Below are positions 23,692-34,390 of a DNA stretch of 64,000 bases, in pieces. Both the position numbers and the translations under genes were made by a program. The notes beneath the pieces are model-generated. The model did not search any database. It saw only the letters and a program-made list of their open reading frames with translations, and had not been told where the DNA came from. Origin of the DNA: Theropithecus gelada (lineage: Eukaryota > Chordata > Mammalia > Primates > Cercopithecidae); the NCBI RefSeq assembly GCF_003255815.1, contig NC_037668.1:10862542-10926541 (forward strand), in the 5' to 3' direction. The stretch's first letter is position 1, and every line of letters starts with the position of its first letter.

Positions 23692-24335
23692 ACAAAAATA
23701 TATCACTTCATTTTTTATTAATACATTATAATTGTACATATTTATAGGGTGTATGTAATATTTTCATACACTTATACAATGAGTAATTATCAAAATAGGA
23801 CATTTAGGGTATTCATCGCCTCAACTATTTATTATTTCTTTGTGTTGAGAAAGTTCCAAATCTTCTAACTATTTCTAAATATACAATAAATTATTGTTAA
23901 CTATACTTACCCTATGATGGTATCAAATACTTTAATGTATTCATTCTAACTGTATTTGTGTCCCCATTATCCAATCTCTCTTATCTCTTCCTCACCCCTA
24001 TTTTTCCCAACCCCTGGTAACCATCCTTCTCTACCTCCATGAGATCAAATTTTTTAGTTCCTAGATGTAAATGAGAGCATGAGATATTTGTCTTTCTGTG
24101 CCTGGCTTATTTCACTTAATATAATGACCTCCAGTTCCACCTATGGTGCTGCAAACGACTTAATTTCATTCTCTTTTGCAGGTGAATAATATTTTATTGC
24201 ATACACCTACCATGTTTTCTTTATCCATCCATTCATTAATGAACACTTAGGTTGATTCCATACCTTGGTGATTGTGAATAGTGGCTTCAATAAATGTAGT
24301 AATACAGATATCTTTTTTTCCATTCTGTGTCCAGC
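23692..24335 (-). mobile_element. Old L1 (L1M-type) 3' end, antisense
   Basis: Antisense 3' UTR and ORF2 C-terminal end: 'attataattgtacatatttatagggtgta', 'cccctggtaaccatccttctct', 'ttgtctttctgtgcctggcttatttcactta', 'ttctttatccatccattcatt', ending near 24310-24335. The next element repeats the same L1 interval in the same orientation, so this is a separate insertion. Confidence 0.8.
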
Positions 24336-25222
24336 AGATTTGTAAAAAAAAAAAATTATTGAGATAAAATATGCACATATAATTTACCATCTTTAGCATT
24401 TCAAGTATATAGTTCAGTGGTAATAAACACATTTCTTTTCTCTTTTCTCCTTAATTATTCCTCCCCCTTCTCTTTCCTGGCCTTTGGTAACCACCAATTT
24501 AATCTCTATCTTCATGAGATCCACCATTTATTTTTTAGCTTCCACATAGGAGTGAAAACATGTCATATTTGTCTTTCTGTTATTGGCTTATTTTACTTAG
24601 CATAATGGCCTCCAGTTACATCCATGTTGCTGCAAATAATACAATTTCATTCTTTTATGGCTGAATAATATTTCATTGTGTGTATGTACCACATTTTCCT
24701 TATTCATTCATCTGTTCATGGGCACTTAGATTGATTCTCTATCTTGGCTATTATGAACAGTGCTGCAATTAACATGGAAGTGCAGATATCACTTTGATAT
24801 ACTTATTTCCTTTCTTTTGTATATGTGTATGCATATATATATATATGTATATATATATACACACACACACACACAGGAGTGAGATTGCTGGATCATAAGG
24901 TATTTATGTTTTTAGTGTTTTTGAGGAAACTCCATACTGTTTTCCATAATAGCTGTATTAAGTTGCATTCTTACAAATGATGTATAAGAATTTCCTTTTC
25001 TCTTTATCAGCACTTTTAATTTTTTGTAGCTCTGATAATAGCCATTTTAACTGGTATTGAGAGGATATCTCACAGTGGTTTTGATTGGTATTCCCTTTAT
25101 GATTAGAGATGTTGAGTATTTTTCATATACTTGCTGGCCATTTGTATGTCTTCTTTTCAGAAATGTCTGAAATTCTCATTTTTTAGTTAGATTATTTATT
25201 TGTTGATGTTGAGTTTCTTATA
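24336..25222 (-). mobile_element. Old L1 (L1M-type), antisense: 3' UTR and ORF2 C-terminus, left of Tigger1
   Basis: Antisense L1: 'accatctttagcatttcaagtatatagttcagtgg' (3' UTR), 'gtctttctgttattggcttattttacttagcataatgg', 'ccatactgttttccataatagctg', 'ttgctggccatttgtatgtcttctttt'. It carries an internal (TA)n(CA)n tract at about 24819-24877. The element is cut by Tigger1 at the TA at 25221-25222 and resumes at 28818. Confidence 0.85.
24819..24877. repeat. (TA)n(CA)n microsatellite within L1
   Basis: TATATGTGTATGCATATA then TATATATA and (CA)8 or so. It replaces the usual 'ttggatatataccca' stretch of the antisense L1. Confidence 0.85.
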
Positions 25223-25990
25223 CAGTTGACCCTTGGACAACATGGGTTTCAACTGCACAGATCCACTTATATTTGGATTTTTTAAATGAATATATTGGAA
25301 ATTTTTTTTTGATGATTTGCAACAACTTGAAGAAATTTGGGGGCGAACAAAGTAGCCTAGAAATATTTAAAAAACAACATTTAATTTAGACATGTCACAA
25401 GTGCATAAAATATATGTAGATACTAGTGTATTTTATCATTAACTACCATAAAATATACACAAACCTATTATAAAATGTTAAAATGCATCAAACTTTATAC
25501 ACACACTTATAGACTGTACATGGCACCATTCACAGTCTAGAGAAATGTCAAAAACATAAAAATACAGTATGAAATCATGATTACATAAAGTTACCTATAG
25601 TACACGCTCTACTACTATAATAATTGTGTAGCTACCTCCTGTGGCTATTGCAGGTAGCTCAAGTATTGCAAGTATCCTCTTAAAATATCCTGTGACACTA
25701 ATCACCTCCACATAAGCAGTCTGACTATCTAGTAAATTGCATATCACAGTAAAAATTATCTAAATTCTTGCATTTTTAAAATCATGTTTAATGCAATACC
25801 TTAAACCTTGAATAACACCATGGGACCCATACAAAGTACTACTAGTGATACTGGAAGTGCTTTCAAGAAGTGGAATCATGACATTACAAGGAAAAGTTGA
25901 TTTGCTTGATATGTACCATAGATTAAGGTCTGCAGCTGCAGTTGGGCACCATCTCAAGATAAATGAATCTGGCATAAGGACTGTTGAAAG

Positions 25991-26090
25991 AAAGGAAAGG
26001 AAAGGAAAGGAAAGGAAAGGAAAGGAAAGGAAAGGAAAGGAAAGGAAAGGAAAGGAAAGGAAAGGAAAGGAAAGGAAAGGAAAGGAAAGG
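25991..26090. repeat. Perfect (AAAGG)20 pentanucleotide repeat
   Basis: Twenty uninterrupted AAAGG units, flanked by A/G-rich sequence on both sides. It sits exactly where Tigger1 has its purine-rich Lys/Glu codons. The 73-119-aa frames through it on both strands (KERKG and FPFLS repeats) are translations of the repeat and are not genes. Confidence 0.97.
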
Positions 26091-26648
26091 AAAAAAAGAA
26101 AAAGAAACTTGTGACGCAATCACTGCAGCTATACCAGCAGGCACAAAATCTTTGTGCTTTTTTGAAATGCCTTTGTGTTGTGAATTGAAAATGCTGTTTG
26201 CATGTGGGAGAAAGATTGCTGTAAGAAAGCCATACCTAACAAGTCTAATATGATTTGTGAAAAAGCAAGCTTATGATATGACAACTTGAAAAAGAGGAAG
26301 GTGAAGGATCAGAAGGTGGAGAATTTAATGCCAGCAAAGGGTGATTTGACAATTTTAGAAAGAGGTTTGACTTTTAAAATATCAAGATAATAGGAGAAGC
26401 CGCTTCTGCCAACCAAAAGGCAGATGATTCCTAGACATGATTAAGAAGATCATTGAGGAGAAAGGATATATGTCTGAAAAGGTTTTAATGAAGACAAAAG
26501 TATACTATTCTGGAAAAAAATGCCACAAGGTACATTAATTAGTAAGGGGAAAAAAAAATGAGCACCAGGATTTAAGGTGGAAAGGGATAGGTTAACTCTA
26601 CTGTTTGTGCAAATGAAGTAGGGTTTATAATCAGGACTGCCCTTATCT

Positions 26649-27477
26649 ATGAAAAAAGACTCCACACCAAAAAAAAAAAAACTGTTAGAACTAGTAAATG
26701 AATTCAGTAAAATAGCAAGATACAAAGATCATCATATGAAAATTAGTAGCATTTCCTTACATCAACCACTACTTACCCAAAAAGGAAAATCAACAAAATA
26801 ATCCCATTTACAATAGCATTAAAAAGAATAATTATAAAGCTATGATAATCAAAACTGTATGGTACTGAAATAAAGATAGACACATAGACCAGTGAAAGAG
26901 AAATAAACCCAAATATACAAGGTCAACTAATTTTCAACAAGGGCACTAAGAATACACAAAGGGGAAAGGATAGCCTCTTTAATTAATGATGTTGGGAGAA
27001 CTGAATACCAACATACAAAATAATAAAATTGAACCCTTATCTTACACCTACCAAAAATCAATTCAAAATGGATTAAAGACTTAAAAGTAAGACTTGAAAC
27101 CATAAAATTCCTAGAAGAAAACAAAGGGGAAAACTTCTTGACATTGACCTTCACCACGATTTTTTGGATATGACACCAAAAGTTCAGGAAACAAAAGCAA
27201 AAATAAACAAGTGAGACTACATCAAGCAAAAAAAGCTTCTGAGCAGCAAAGGAAACAATTAACAAAATAAAAAGGCAATCTGTGAGCTGGGAGAATCTAT
27301 TTCTTGGTTATTTTTAATGCATTGAAATTTATTGTACTAATAACAGAACTGCTTTTTTTTATAGATGAAAAATGGGAACTATGTTTAATAAAATAAAAAA
27401 TATTTTTTATTTTATTAAACATAGTTTAGTAAAATAAAAAATATTTTTACTCTTAAAAAAAAAAAAAAAAAGAAAGT
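26649..27477 (+). mobile_element. Retro-insert in Tigger1: L1 ORF2 fragment, unassigned 3' part, poly(A)
   Basis: Tigger1 stops at 'gcccttatctatgaaa' and resumes at 'gtgctaaacccttagacttgaaggg'. The insert begins with plus-strand L1 ORF2 ('gactccac', 'ctgttagaactagtaaatgaattcagt'). It has an internal L1 deletion near 26832 and reaches the 'aaggcaatctgtgagctgggagaa' zone near 27293. About 155 bp then match no L1 3' UTR. It ends in A17 at about 27455-27471. The 112-aa minus frame at 26927-27265 is antisense of L1. The poly(A) end points to an L1-driven retro-insert. Confidence 0.75.
27377..27426. repeat. Perfect 50-bp palindrome, no spacer
   Basis: The left arm AACTATGTTTAATAAAATAA (then AAAAT) at 27377-27401 is the exact reverse complement of 27402-27426. 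A partial third copy of the arm (GTTTAGTAAAATAAAAAATA) follows at 27424. It is AT-rich and contains AATAAA words. Confidence 0.95.
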
Positions 27478-28817
27478 GCTAAACCCTTAGACTTGAAGGG
27501 AAAAGATAAACACCAGCTGCCAGTCTTTTGGCTGTACAACAAGAAGTCCTGGACAGTGAGAACTGTTATTCTAATTGGTTTCATCCATGCTTTTTCCCTG
27601 AAGTCAGGAAGTGAAGTTCCTTGCCAGTAGGAGATTGCTTTTTAAAATTCTTCTGATAAACAATGCCCCTAGCCACCCAGAACCCCAGGAGTTGAACATA
27701 GTAAGTCTCATAGTTGTCTTGCTGCCCTCAAACACAGTATATCTAATTCAGCATCTAGATCAGGGAGTCATAAAGGCTTTTAAGACTCATTACACATGGT
27801 ACTCTATGGAAATGAATGTCAATGCTTTGGAAGGGAAATCCAATAGAGGCAACATCATGAAAGTCTGGAAGGATTACAGCATTGAAGATGTCATTGTTGT
27901 TATAGAAAAAGCCATGAAACCCACCAAGCCCAAACAATAAATTTCTGCTGGAGAAAGCTGTGTCCAGATGTTCTGCATGACTTCACAGGATTTATAACAG
28001 AGTCAATAAGGGAAATCATGAAAGCGATTTTCAACACGGCAAAAAAGGTGGAGAGTGAAGGGTTTCAGTATATGGATCCTGGAGATATTCAAGAGCTAAT
28101 AGACACTACACAAGAGACAACTTGCTGGAAATGAATGCTTCTGAACAAATGCCAGAAGATAAGGGCAAAGATGTAAAAGAAACAGTGGCAAAGACCAAAT
28201 TGATATTAGAAAATCTGGCAAAAAGGTTTTGATTACTCAAGACTGCTTTTGATTTTTTTTTTTTTAACAACATGGACCCTTCTATGACATGAGCATTAAA
28301 ACCAAAGCAGTGGAAAAAGAATTGGGACCCTATAGAAACATCGATGGAGAAATGAAAAGGCAAAAATGTCAGGCAGAAATTGTGATGTGTTTCCCTAAAG
28401 TTACACTGAGTGTGACTGCATCTCCTGCATTCCCTTCCACCTTTTCAACCTCTTCCACCTCCTCTACCACAGACACAGCAAGACCAACCCCTCCTCCTCC
28501 TCTTCTTCCTCAGCCTATTCAACGTAAAGATGAAGAGGGTGAAAACCTGTATGATGATCTACTTCCACTAAATTAATAGTAAATACACTTTCTCTTCCTT
28601 ATAATTTTCCTAACACTTCCTTTTCTTTTGTTTATTACAAGAACACAGTACATAAAACATATAACATACAAAATATGTATTAATCTATGGCTTATGTTAC
28701 TGGTAAAGTCAACAATAGGCTATCGGTAGTTAAGTTTTCAAAAGTTATACACTGATTTTTGACTGTGGAGGGTTGAGTCAGTACTCCTAATCTGCATGTT
28801 GTTCAAGGGTTAGAATG

Positions 28818-31712
28818 TATATTTTGGTTATTAATACCTTGTTAGATGGCTAGTTTACATTTTTTCTCCCATTTTGTAGTTTGTCCCTTCACTCTGATTT
28901 TTTGTTTGTTTGTTCATTTGTTTTGTTTTTGCTTTTTTGTTTTGTTTTTGCTATGGAGAAGCATTTATGCATGATATGCTCCCATTTGCCTATTTTTGCT
29001 TTTGTTGTCTGTGCTTTTCAGATCTGACCAAAAGAATATTTGCTCAGATCAATGTCCTGGATCATTTTCCTAGTGTTTTCTTCTAGTAGTTTTATAGTTT
29101 CAACTCACACTTAAGTCTTCTATCTATTTTGATTTGATTTTTATATGGTGAGAGATATGAGTCTGGTTTTATTCTTCTGCATATGGTTTTATTTATTAAG
29201 GAGACTGTCTTTTACACAATGTATGTTTTTGGGATCTTTGTGGAAAATGAGTTGGCTGTAAATGTTTGGATTTATTTCTAGTTTCTCTATTCCATCTTGT
29301 TGGTCTATACCTCTGTTTGTCTGCCAGTACCATGCTGTTTTGGTTTGTAGTATATTTTGAAATCAGGTAGTGTGATGCCTCCAGCTTTGTTCTTTTTATT
29401 CAGGATTGCTTGGGCTTTTCAGAGTCTTCTGTGGCTCCATACAAATTTTAGGATTGTTTCATCTATTTCTATGAAGAATATCATTAAAATTTTGATAGCG
29501 ATTACACTGAATCTGTAGATTACTTTGGGCAGTATGGATATTTCAACAGTATTAGTTCCTCCAGTTCATGAATATGGGATAATTTCTAATTTTTTGGTGC
29601 CCTCTTCAATTTCTTTCATCAGGTTTTTTGTAGCTGTTGTACGTAGGATTCCTTTCTTGATCTCTTTTTCAAATTGTTCACTGTCGGCATATAGAAATGC
29701 TACTGTTTTGCGTATGCTGATTTTTGTATGCTTAAATTTACTAAGTTTGTTTATCAGTTTTAACACTTTTTTTGTGAACTCTTTAGTTTTTTCTAAATAT
29801 AAGATTGTGTTGTCTGCAAACAAAGACAGTTTGACTTCATCCTTTCCAATTTGGATGCCTTGTATTTATTTCTTTTGCCCAGTTGTTCTGTCTAGGACTT
29901 CCAGTACTATGTTGAATAAAATTAGTGAAAGTTGGTGTCCTTGTCTTGTTCCTGATCTTAGAGAAAATGCTTTCAATTTTTCCCTGTTTAGTATAATGTT
30001 AACTATGGTTTTATTACATATGGCCTTTATTGTTTTGAGGTATGTTTCTTCATACCAAGTTTGTTGAGAGTTTTTATTAAAAAGAGATGTTGAATTTTAA
30101 CAAACACTTTTTAGCATCTATTGATGCTGTGGTATTATTTTTGTTCTTGATTCTACTAATGTGAGTATTATGGTTTTTGATTTGCATATGTTGAACCATC
30201 TTTGCATCTCTGGGATGAATCCCACTTGATCATGGTGAATGATCTTTTTAATGTGTTGTTGAATTCAGTTTGCTAGTATTTTGTTGAAGATTTTTGCATC
30301 TATATTTATTGGGTTTTTTGTTGTTTGTTTGTTTGTTTTTGTTTCTTTCTTTTGTCTTGTTTTTGTTTTTGAGACAGAGTCTCACTCTGTCACCCAGGCT
30401 GGAGTGCAGTGGCATGATCTCGGCTCACTGCAACCTCCGCCTCCTGGGTTCAAGCGATTCTCCTGCCTCAGCCTCCCAAGTAGCTGGGATTACAGGTACC
30501 TGACACTACACCCAGCTAATTTTTTGTATTTTTGGTAGAGACGGGGTTTTACCATGTTGCTCAGGCTGCTCTCAAACTCCTGACCTCATGATTCACCCAC
30601 CTTGGCCTCCCAAAGTGCTGGAATTACAGGCTTGAGCCACTGTGTCTGGCCTATCAGGGATACTAATCTGTAGTTTTATTGTTGTGTTCTTGTCTAGTTT
30701 TGGTGTCAGGGTAATGCTGACCTTCCTAGAATGAGTTTGGAAATATTCCCACCTCTTTTTTTTCTAATAATTTAAGAATAAGTGATATTAGATCTGCTTT
30801 AAATGCTTGATAGAATTCAGCAGGGAAACTATCATGTCTGAGCTTTTTATTTTGATGGGCGACTTTCTATTACTGCTTTGATCTTGTTACTCACTAATCA
30901 TCTGTTCAAGTTTTCTATTTCTTCGTGGTTCTATCTTGGTATGTTGTTAGTGTCCAGAAATTCTTCCATTTCCTATAGGTTTTCCAATTTGTTGGTGCTT
31001 AGATGTTCATAATAGTCTCTAACGATCCTTTCCTTGGTTTTGGTTTCTGTACCTTTGGTGTAGTGTTTTCTTTTTTGCCTCTGATTTATTTATTTTGTTC
31101 TCTTTTTTTTAGTCTCACTAGTGGTTTGTCAGCTTGGTTTATCTTTTCAAAAAACATAATTTTTATTTTGTTGATCTCTTGCATTTTTTAGTCTCAATTT
31201 TATTTATTTATGCTCTGATCTTCATTATTTCTTCTTTTCTAATTTTGGGTTTGGTTTGTTCTTGCTTTTCTAGTTCATTGAGGTACATTGTTAGGTTGCT
31301 AATTTGAAGTCTTTCTACTTTTTTGGTGTAGGCATTTACTGCTATATACTTCGCTGTTAGTACTGCTTTTGCTATATCCCATTGGTTTTGGTATGTGTGT
31401 TTCCATTTCATTTATTTCAACAATTTTTAAAATGTCCTTCTTAATTCTTTCATTGACCTATTGGTCATTCAGGAGTGTGGTGTTTAATTTCTGTGCATTT
31501 GTACCATTTCTCAAGTTCCTTTTGTTATTAATGTCTAGTTTTGTTTCATTGTGGTCAGAAGATGATACTTGATATGATTTGACTTTTCTTTAATTTGTTA
31601 AGATTTGTCTTACAGCCTAGCATATGGTCTAGCCTGGGGAATGTTACATTTGCTGATAAGAAGAATGTGTATTCTGCAACAATTGAATGAAACATTCTGT
31701 AAATGTCAGTTC
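28818..31712 (-). mobile_element. Old L1 (L1M-type) ORF2, antisense, right of Tigger1
   Basis: This is a colinear continuation of the L1 cut at 25222. The plus strand reads the antisense of ORF2 from 'tattttggttattaataccttgttagatgg' through 'accatgctgttttggtttgtagtatattttg', 'ttccagtactatgttgaataaaattagtg', 'cttgatcatggtgaatgatctttttaatgtg', and 'gatacttgatatgatttgac' to 'attctgtaaatgtcagtt' near 31712, where it is 5'-truncated. An Alu interrupts it. The 180-aa plus frame at 29525-30067 is antisense readthrough and the 85-aa minus frame at 29566-29823 is true but broken ORF2. Confidence 0.9.
30314..30651 (-). mobile_element. Alu SINE, antisense, with (TTTG)n tail
   Basis: 'gagacagagtctcactctgtcacccaggctggagtgcag' through 'gagccactgtgtctggcc'. 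The tail (left side) is a (GTTT)n-rich stretch. The host L1 words TTATTGGG on the left and TATCAGGG on the right look like a diverged target-site duplication. The two overlapping plus frames are typical Alu antisense frames. Confidence 0.95.
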
Positions 31713-31859
31713 AAAGGAAGGACGGAGGGGATTTCTAAACATGAATTTCTGAGAAGATTAGAATATTTTAATTATACTCAATACATGACATTCTACTTGA
31801 ACCTTATTTATTTACTTATTTAAGTACGGATTTCTATTTGTTTTATAGTTCTTAGAATT

Positions 31860-32150
31860 TCATCTTTTTAATTTATCTTTAATTTTTATTATTTTAGATT
31901 CGGGGGTATATGGGCAGGTTTGTTACATGGGTTGCATGATGCTGAGATTTGGGCTTCTAGTGGTTTTATCACTAGAATCTAGTAGTGAATGTATTACCAG
32001 ATATATAGTTTTTCGACCCTTGCCCTTCTCCCTTCCTCCCACTTTTGGAATTTACAGTATTTGTTGTTCCCATATTTGTGTCCACATGTACTTAATGTTT
32101 AGCTCCCACTTCTAAGTGAGAACATGCAGTATTTGGTTTTCTGTTTTTGC
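31860..32150 (-). mobile_element. Old L1 3' end, antisense, 5'-truncated
   Basis: 'ttagattcgggggtatatgggcaggtttgttacatggg', 'gcatgatgctgagatttgggcttct', 'tttagctcccacttctaagtgagaacatgcagtatttggttttctg'. This is the antisense of an L1 3' UTR plus the end of ORF2, from a subfamily of L1PB/L1MA type. Confidence 0.85.
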
Positions 32151-32189
32151 ATTATCAAACCTTGTTTAAAACAACAGCTAAAATTGAGA

Positions 32190-32690
32190 GACCTACATTC
32201 AATGTGGATAACTATAGCAGTGACTTCAGAGAAAGAGAGTAGAATCTGGTAAACAATGTCTGAGAAGAATTCAATAATAGAGGGGTAACTTAGGAGTGAG
32301 GTGAATCAGGAGAATGTGGTGTCCCAGAAGCCATGTAGGAGAGAGTTTTGAGAAAGAAGGAATGTTTATTAGTGTCTGAAGCTGCAGAGTGATTGAATAG
32401 GATGACCATTTACAAACGCCCACTGAATTTTCAACTAAGGTCAATGGTGATGTTAGACCAAACACTATCAGCAAAAGATGTAGTCACTGTGTGATTCAAG
32501 GAGAGAGGAGGCACAAGGAAGTAGAGGTGATCACTGTAGATTTCCTTTTAAAAAACTTCGATGACAAGAATGATTGGGTGTTAGTGAGAAAGAAGATGAC
32601 AGTCGAAGGAATATTTGGAGGGAGTTATGAAAGAGCTTGAACTTGTCTACAGGCAGAATGAAAGAAACTGTTAGTAAGACAAACATTGGC
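32190..32690 (-). mobile_element. L2 LINE relic, antisense (RT region)
   Basis: Plus-strand words 'caggagaatgtggtgtcccagaagccatgtaggagagagttttgag', 'gattgaataggatga' and 'aaggtcaatggtgatgtta' follow the antisense order of the L2 RT domain. The minus-strand 67-aa frame at 32271-32474 is decayed L2 coding sequence. Confidence 0.7.
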
Positions 32691-33640
32691 AACGCCAGAG
32701 CAAAAAGATGGAAGGTCCCAGAGAAGGGAGGAAAGGATCACAGGGCAGCAAATGGGATGGCCACCATTTCATTAAGACTCAGCAAAGATGTGGTCTCCCG
32801 CTCTCGTGGAAGAAAATGGAGAAAATAGAGCACACTAATTTAGGATTCTATCTTATGGCCTCCTCATAAACATACTTAGACAAGTATCTTTGTCTATACC
32901 CCTGTCTACGTCCTTCCCTCCCATCTATGTAGAAGATGTGTCTTTTCTCAGGGACAAGATGTAATCTCTGTCTATAGGCAAATAAAAATGTGATTGATGT
33001 TTGTCACATATATATATAATATATATATAAAATATATATATAATATCTAAAGAACATAAAGAGTATAAATTTACCTATAATGTGGCTAAATGTATGTAAT
33101 AAGCATATACTTTATTACTAAACCAATAGAATAATTACAGTGTGACAGATATAAAATACATTACTCCTCCATTCAAATGAAATTTTAACATTGATTAATA
33201 TAACCATTGAAAAAATCCTTTATTTAGGATACCTATGACCACATGCCAGATAATTGATCTGCATTAACCATATAACCCAATTGTTTAGAAATGTATTCAA
33301 ATCATCTAAAACATTTTGCTTTTTATATTACATTATATAGATACAGTCTCTAACTTTATAGGACATACTGATACAGCCAAAATTAAGATCAGAGGCACAA
33401 TAACAATGGGAAAAAGGAACTGCCTCATCTGTAATTTCAGACACACTTTCATTACTTCCCTAGATGTTCAGTAGTCAAGCATTAGCCTTAAGTTAATGCC
33501 TACATTGGGCCAAAAAATATGTAAAAATAAAATGATATGTATATTAAGTTTTAGAGATAGAATTTGCCATTACTAATGCCAAAAATCATGAGCATGATTA
33601 CAATATAGTTGTCATTTAACAATCTATGTCCACTTCTTCA
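32691..33640. other. Unassigned stretch with a short (TA)n tract
   Basis: No gene recognised. A TATATATAATATATA-type tract lies at about 33007-33048. The 63-aa plus frame at 32637-32828 is Lys/Arg-rich but motif-free and overlaps the L2 edge. Confidence 0.45.
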
Positions 33641-33649
33641 TGTTTTCTC

Positions 33650-33800
33650 CAAATGTTCTTCAGTGCCTTCTAGGTTATAAACACTGTGCTAGGTAATGGA
33701 GATACAAAAGTGAATAAAGTACTGCTCTTCCTTTGAGCAACTTGCAGTCTCATAGAAGTAAGAGACATGTTCACAATTATTACATAAATATGTATAATGC
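33650..33800 (-). mobile_element. L2 LINE relic, antisense, 3' end
   Basis: 'ctgtgctaggtaatggagatacaaaagtgaataaagtactgctcttcctttgagcaacttgcagtct' is the common antisense L2 3'-end text in diverged form. Confidence 0.6.
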
Positions 33801-33984
33801 TGTGAGAGAAATAGGTAAAAAGAAATTACAAATATGTAGTAAACATTATAACCTTTGATTAAAATTTTTACCTTTAGAAATCCATCTAAAAATAATTTGA
33901 AATAGAAAAGAACAAAACTCAATGCAAATATTAACATACTGTAATTTGTAATAACAAAAATAAAAGATTTTAAGCAATTACCAA

Positions 33985-34390
33985 AAGAAGCAATATGCAT
34001 GCTAGTCAGGATGGGCTAAGCTATGCCCTAGTGAAAGATAACACCAAAATTTCAGTGGCTTTACACAACTAATGGCACAATCCAATGTGGGTTGAAGGGC
34101 TCTTCTTGTCAGCTTTTCTCCAAGCAGGAACTGAGGAATCCACACGCCTTCTATCATAAATTAATAGCTACAGTATTTGGAATATGTGGCTTTCAAGGAC
34201 AAAGAACAAAAGGCTAAAGGAGCATACAGAGTACTGTTAAGGATAAGTCCTAAAAGAGGTTTGCATCACTTTTTCCACATTCCATTGGTTGTAATTCAGT
34301 CACATAGGTCCCAACCTAACTGTAACAGGAGCTCTAAAATGTATCTTATTGTGTACCAGGAAGAGAAAACAGTGTATTGAACACACAGCT
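33985..34390. mobile_element. Ancient interspersed repeat, family not named
   Basis: 'gctagtcaggatgggctaagctatgccctagtgaaagataacaccaaaatttcagtggctt' and 'cattccattggttgtaattcagtcacatagg' match a repeat I know as common in mammalian DNA (often continuing 'ggcttaacacaacaaagg'), but I cannot name the family with confidence. The 67-aa frame here is not a gene. Confidence 0.5.

Larger units (their letters stand above)
25820..28576 (+). pseudogene. Tigger1 transposase (pogo-type DDE), broken
   Basis: This is the decayed gene for the Tigger1 transposase, related to CENPB/TIGD proteins: N-terminal helix-turn-helix DNA-binding region, then a DDD-type catalytic core. The start is the ATG at 25820 ('accATGggaccc'). 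The LLDMYHRLRSAAAVGHH segment is the DNA-binding part. The coding frame is interrupted by (AAAGG)20 and by an 830-bp insert, and shifted elsewhere. In the surviving 109-codon frame at 27611-27940 the usual LLDNAPGHP catalytic block reads LLINNAPSHP, so the second catalytic Asp is Asn. The third Asp survives in HLDQGVI. The acidic/Ser-Pro-rich C-terminus ends at 28576. Inactive. Confidence 0.92.
25223..28817 (+). mobile_element. Tigger1 DNA transposon, both ends present
   Basis: It starts CAGTTGACCCTTGGACAACA and ends in the decayed inverted repeat GTTGTTCAAGGGTTAGAATG. The TA at 25221-25222 is repeated at 28818-28819, and removing the element restores the expected L1 word 'cttatatattttgg'. 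The element is the autonomous kind (about 2.4 kb when undisturbed), lengthened here by a pentanucleotide expansion at 25991-26090 and a retro-insert at about 26649-27477. It is a pogo/Tc1-mariner superfamily transposon. It inserted into an already resident L1, which gives a relative age. Confidence 0.96.

Noticed and set aside
25760..26253. Four 73-119-aa frames with KERKG or FPFLS repeats
   Set aside because: Translations of (AAAGG)20 and Tigger1; both strands are open only because the repeat lacks stops.
27377..27426. Palindrome as a transcription terminator or attachment site
   Set aside because: AT-rich eukaryotic repeat DNA; nothing supports either role.
29525..30067. 180-aa plus frame, hydrophobic, looks like a membrane protein
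   Set aside because: It is the antisense of L1 ORF2, which is T-rich and gives Phe/Leu/Ser-rich frames.
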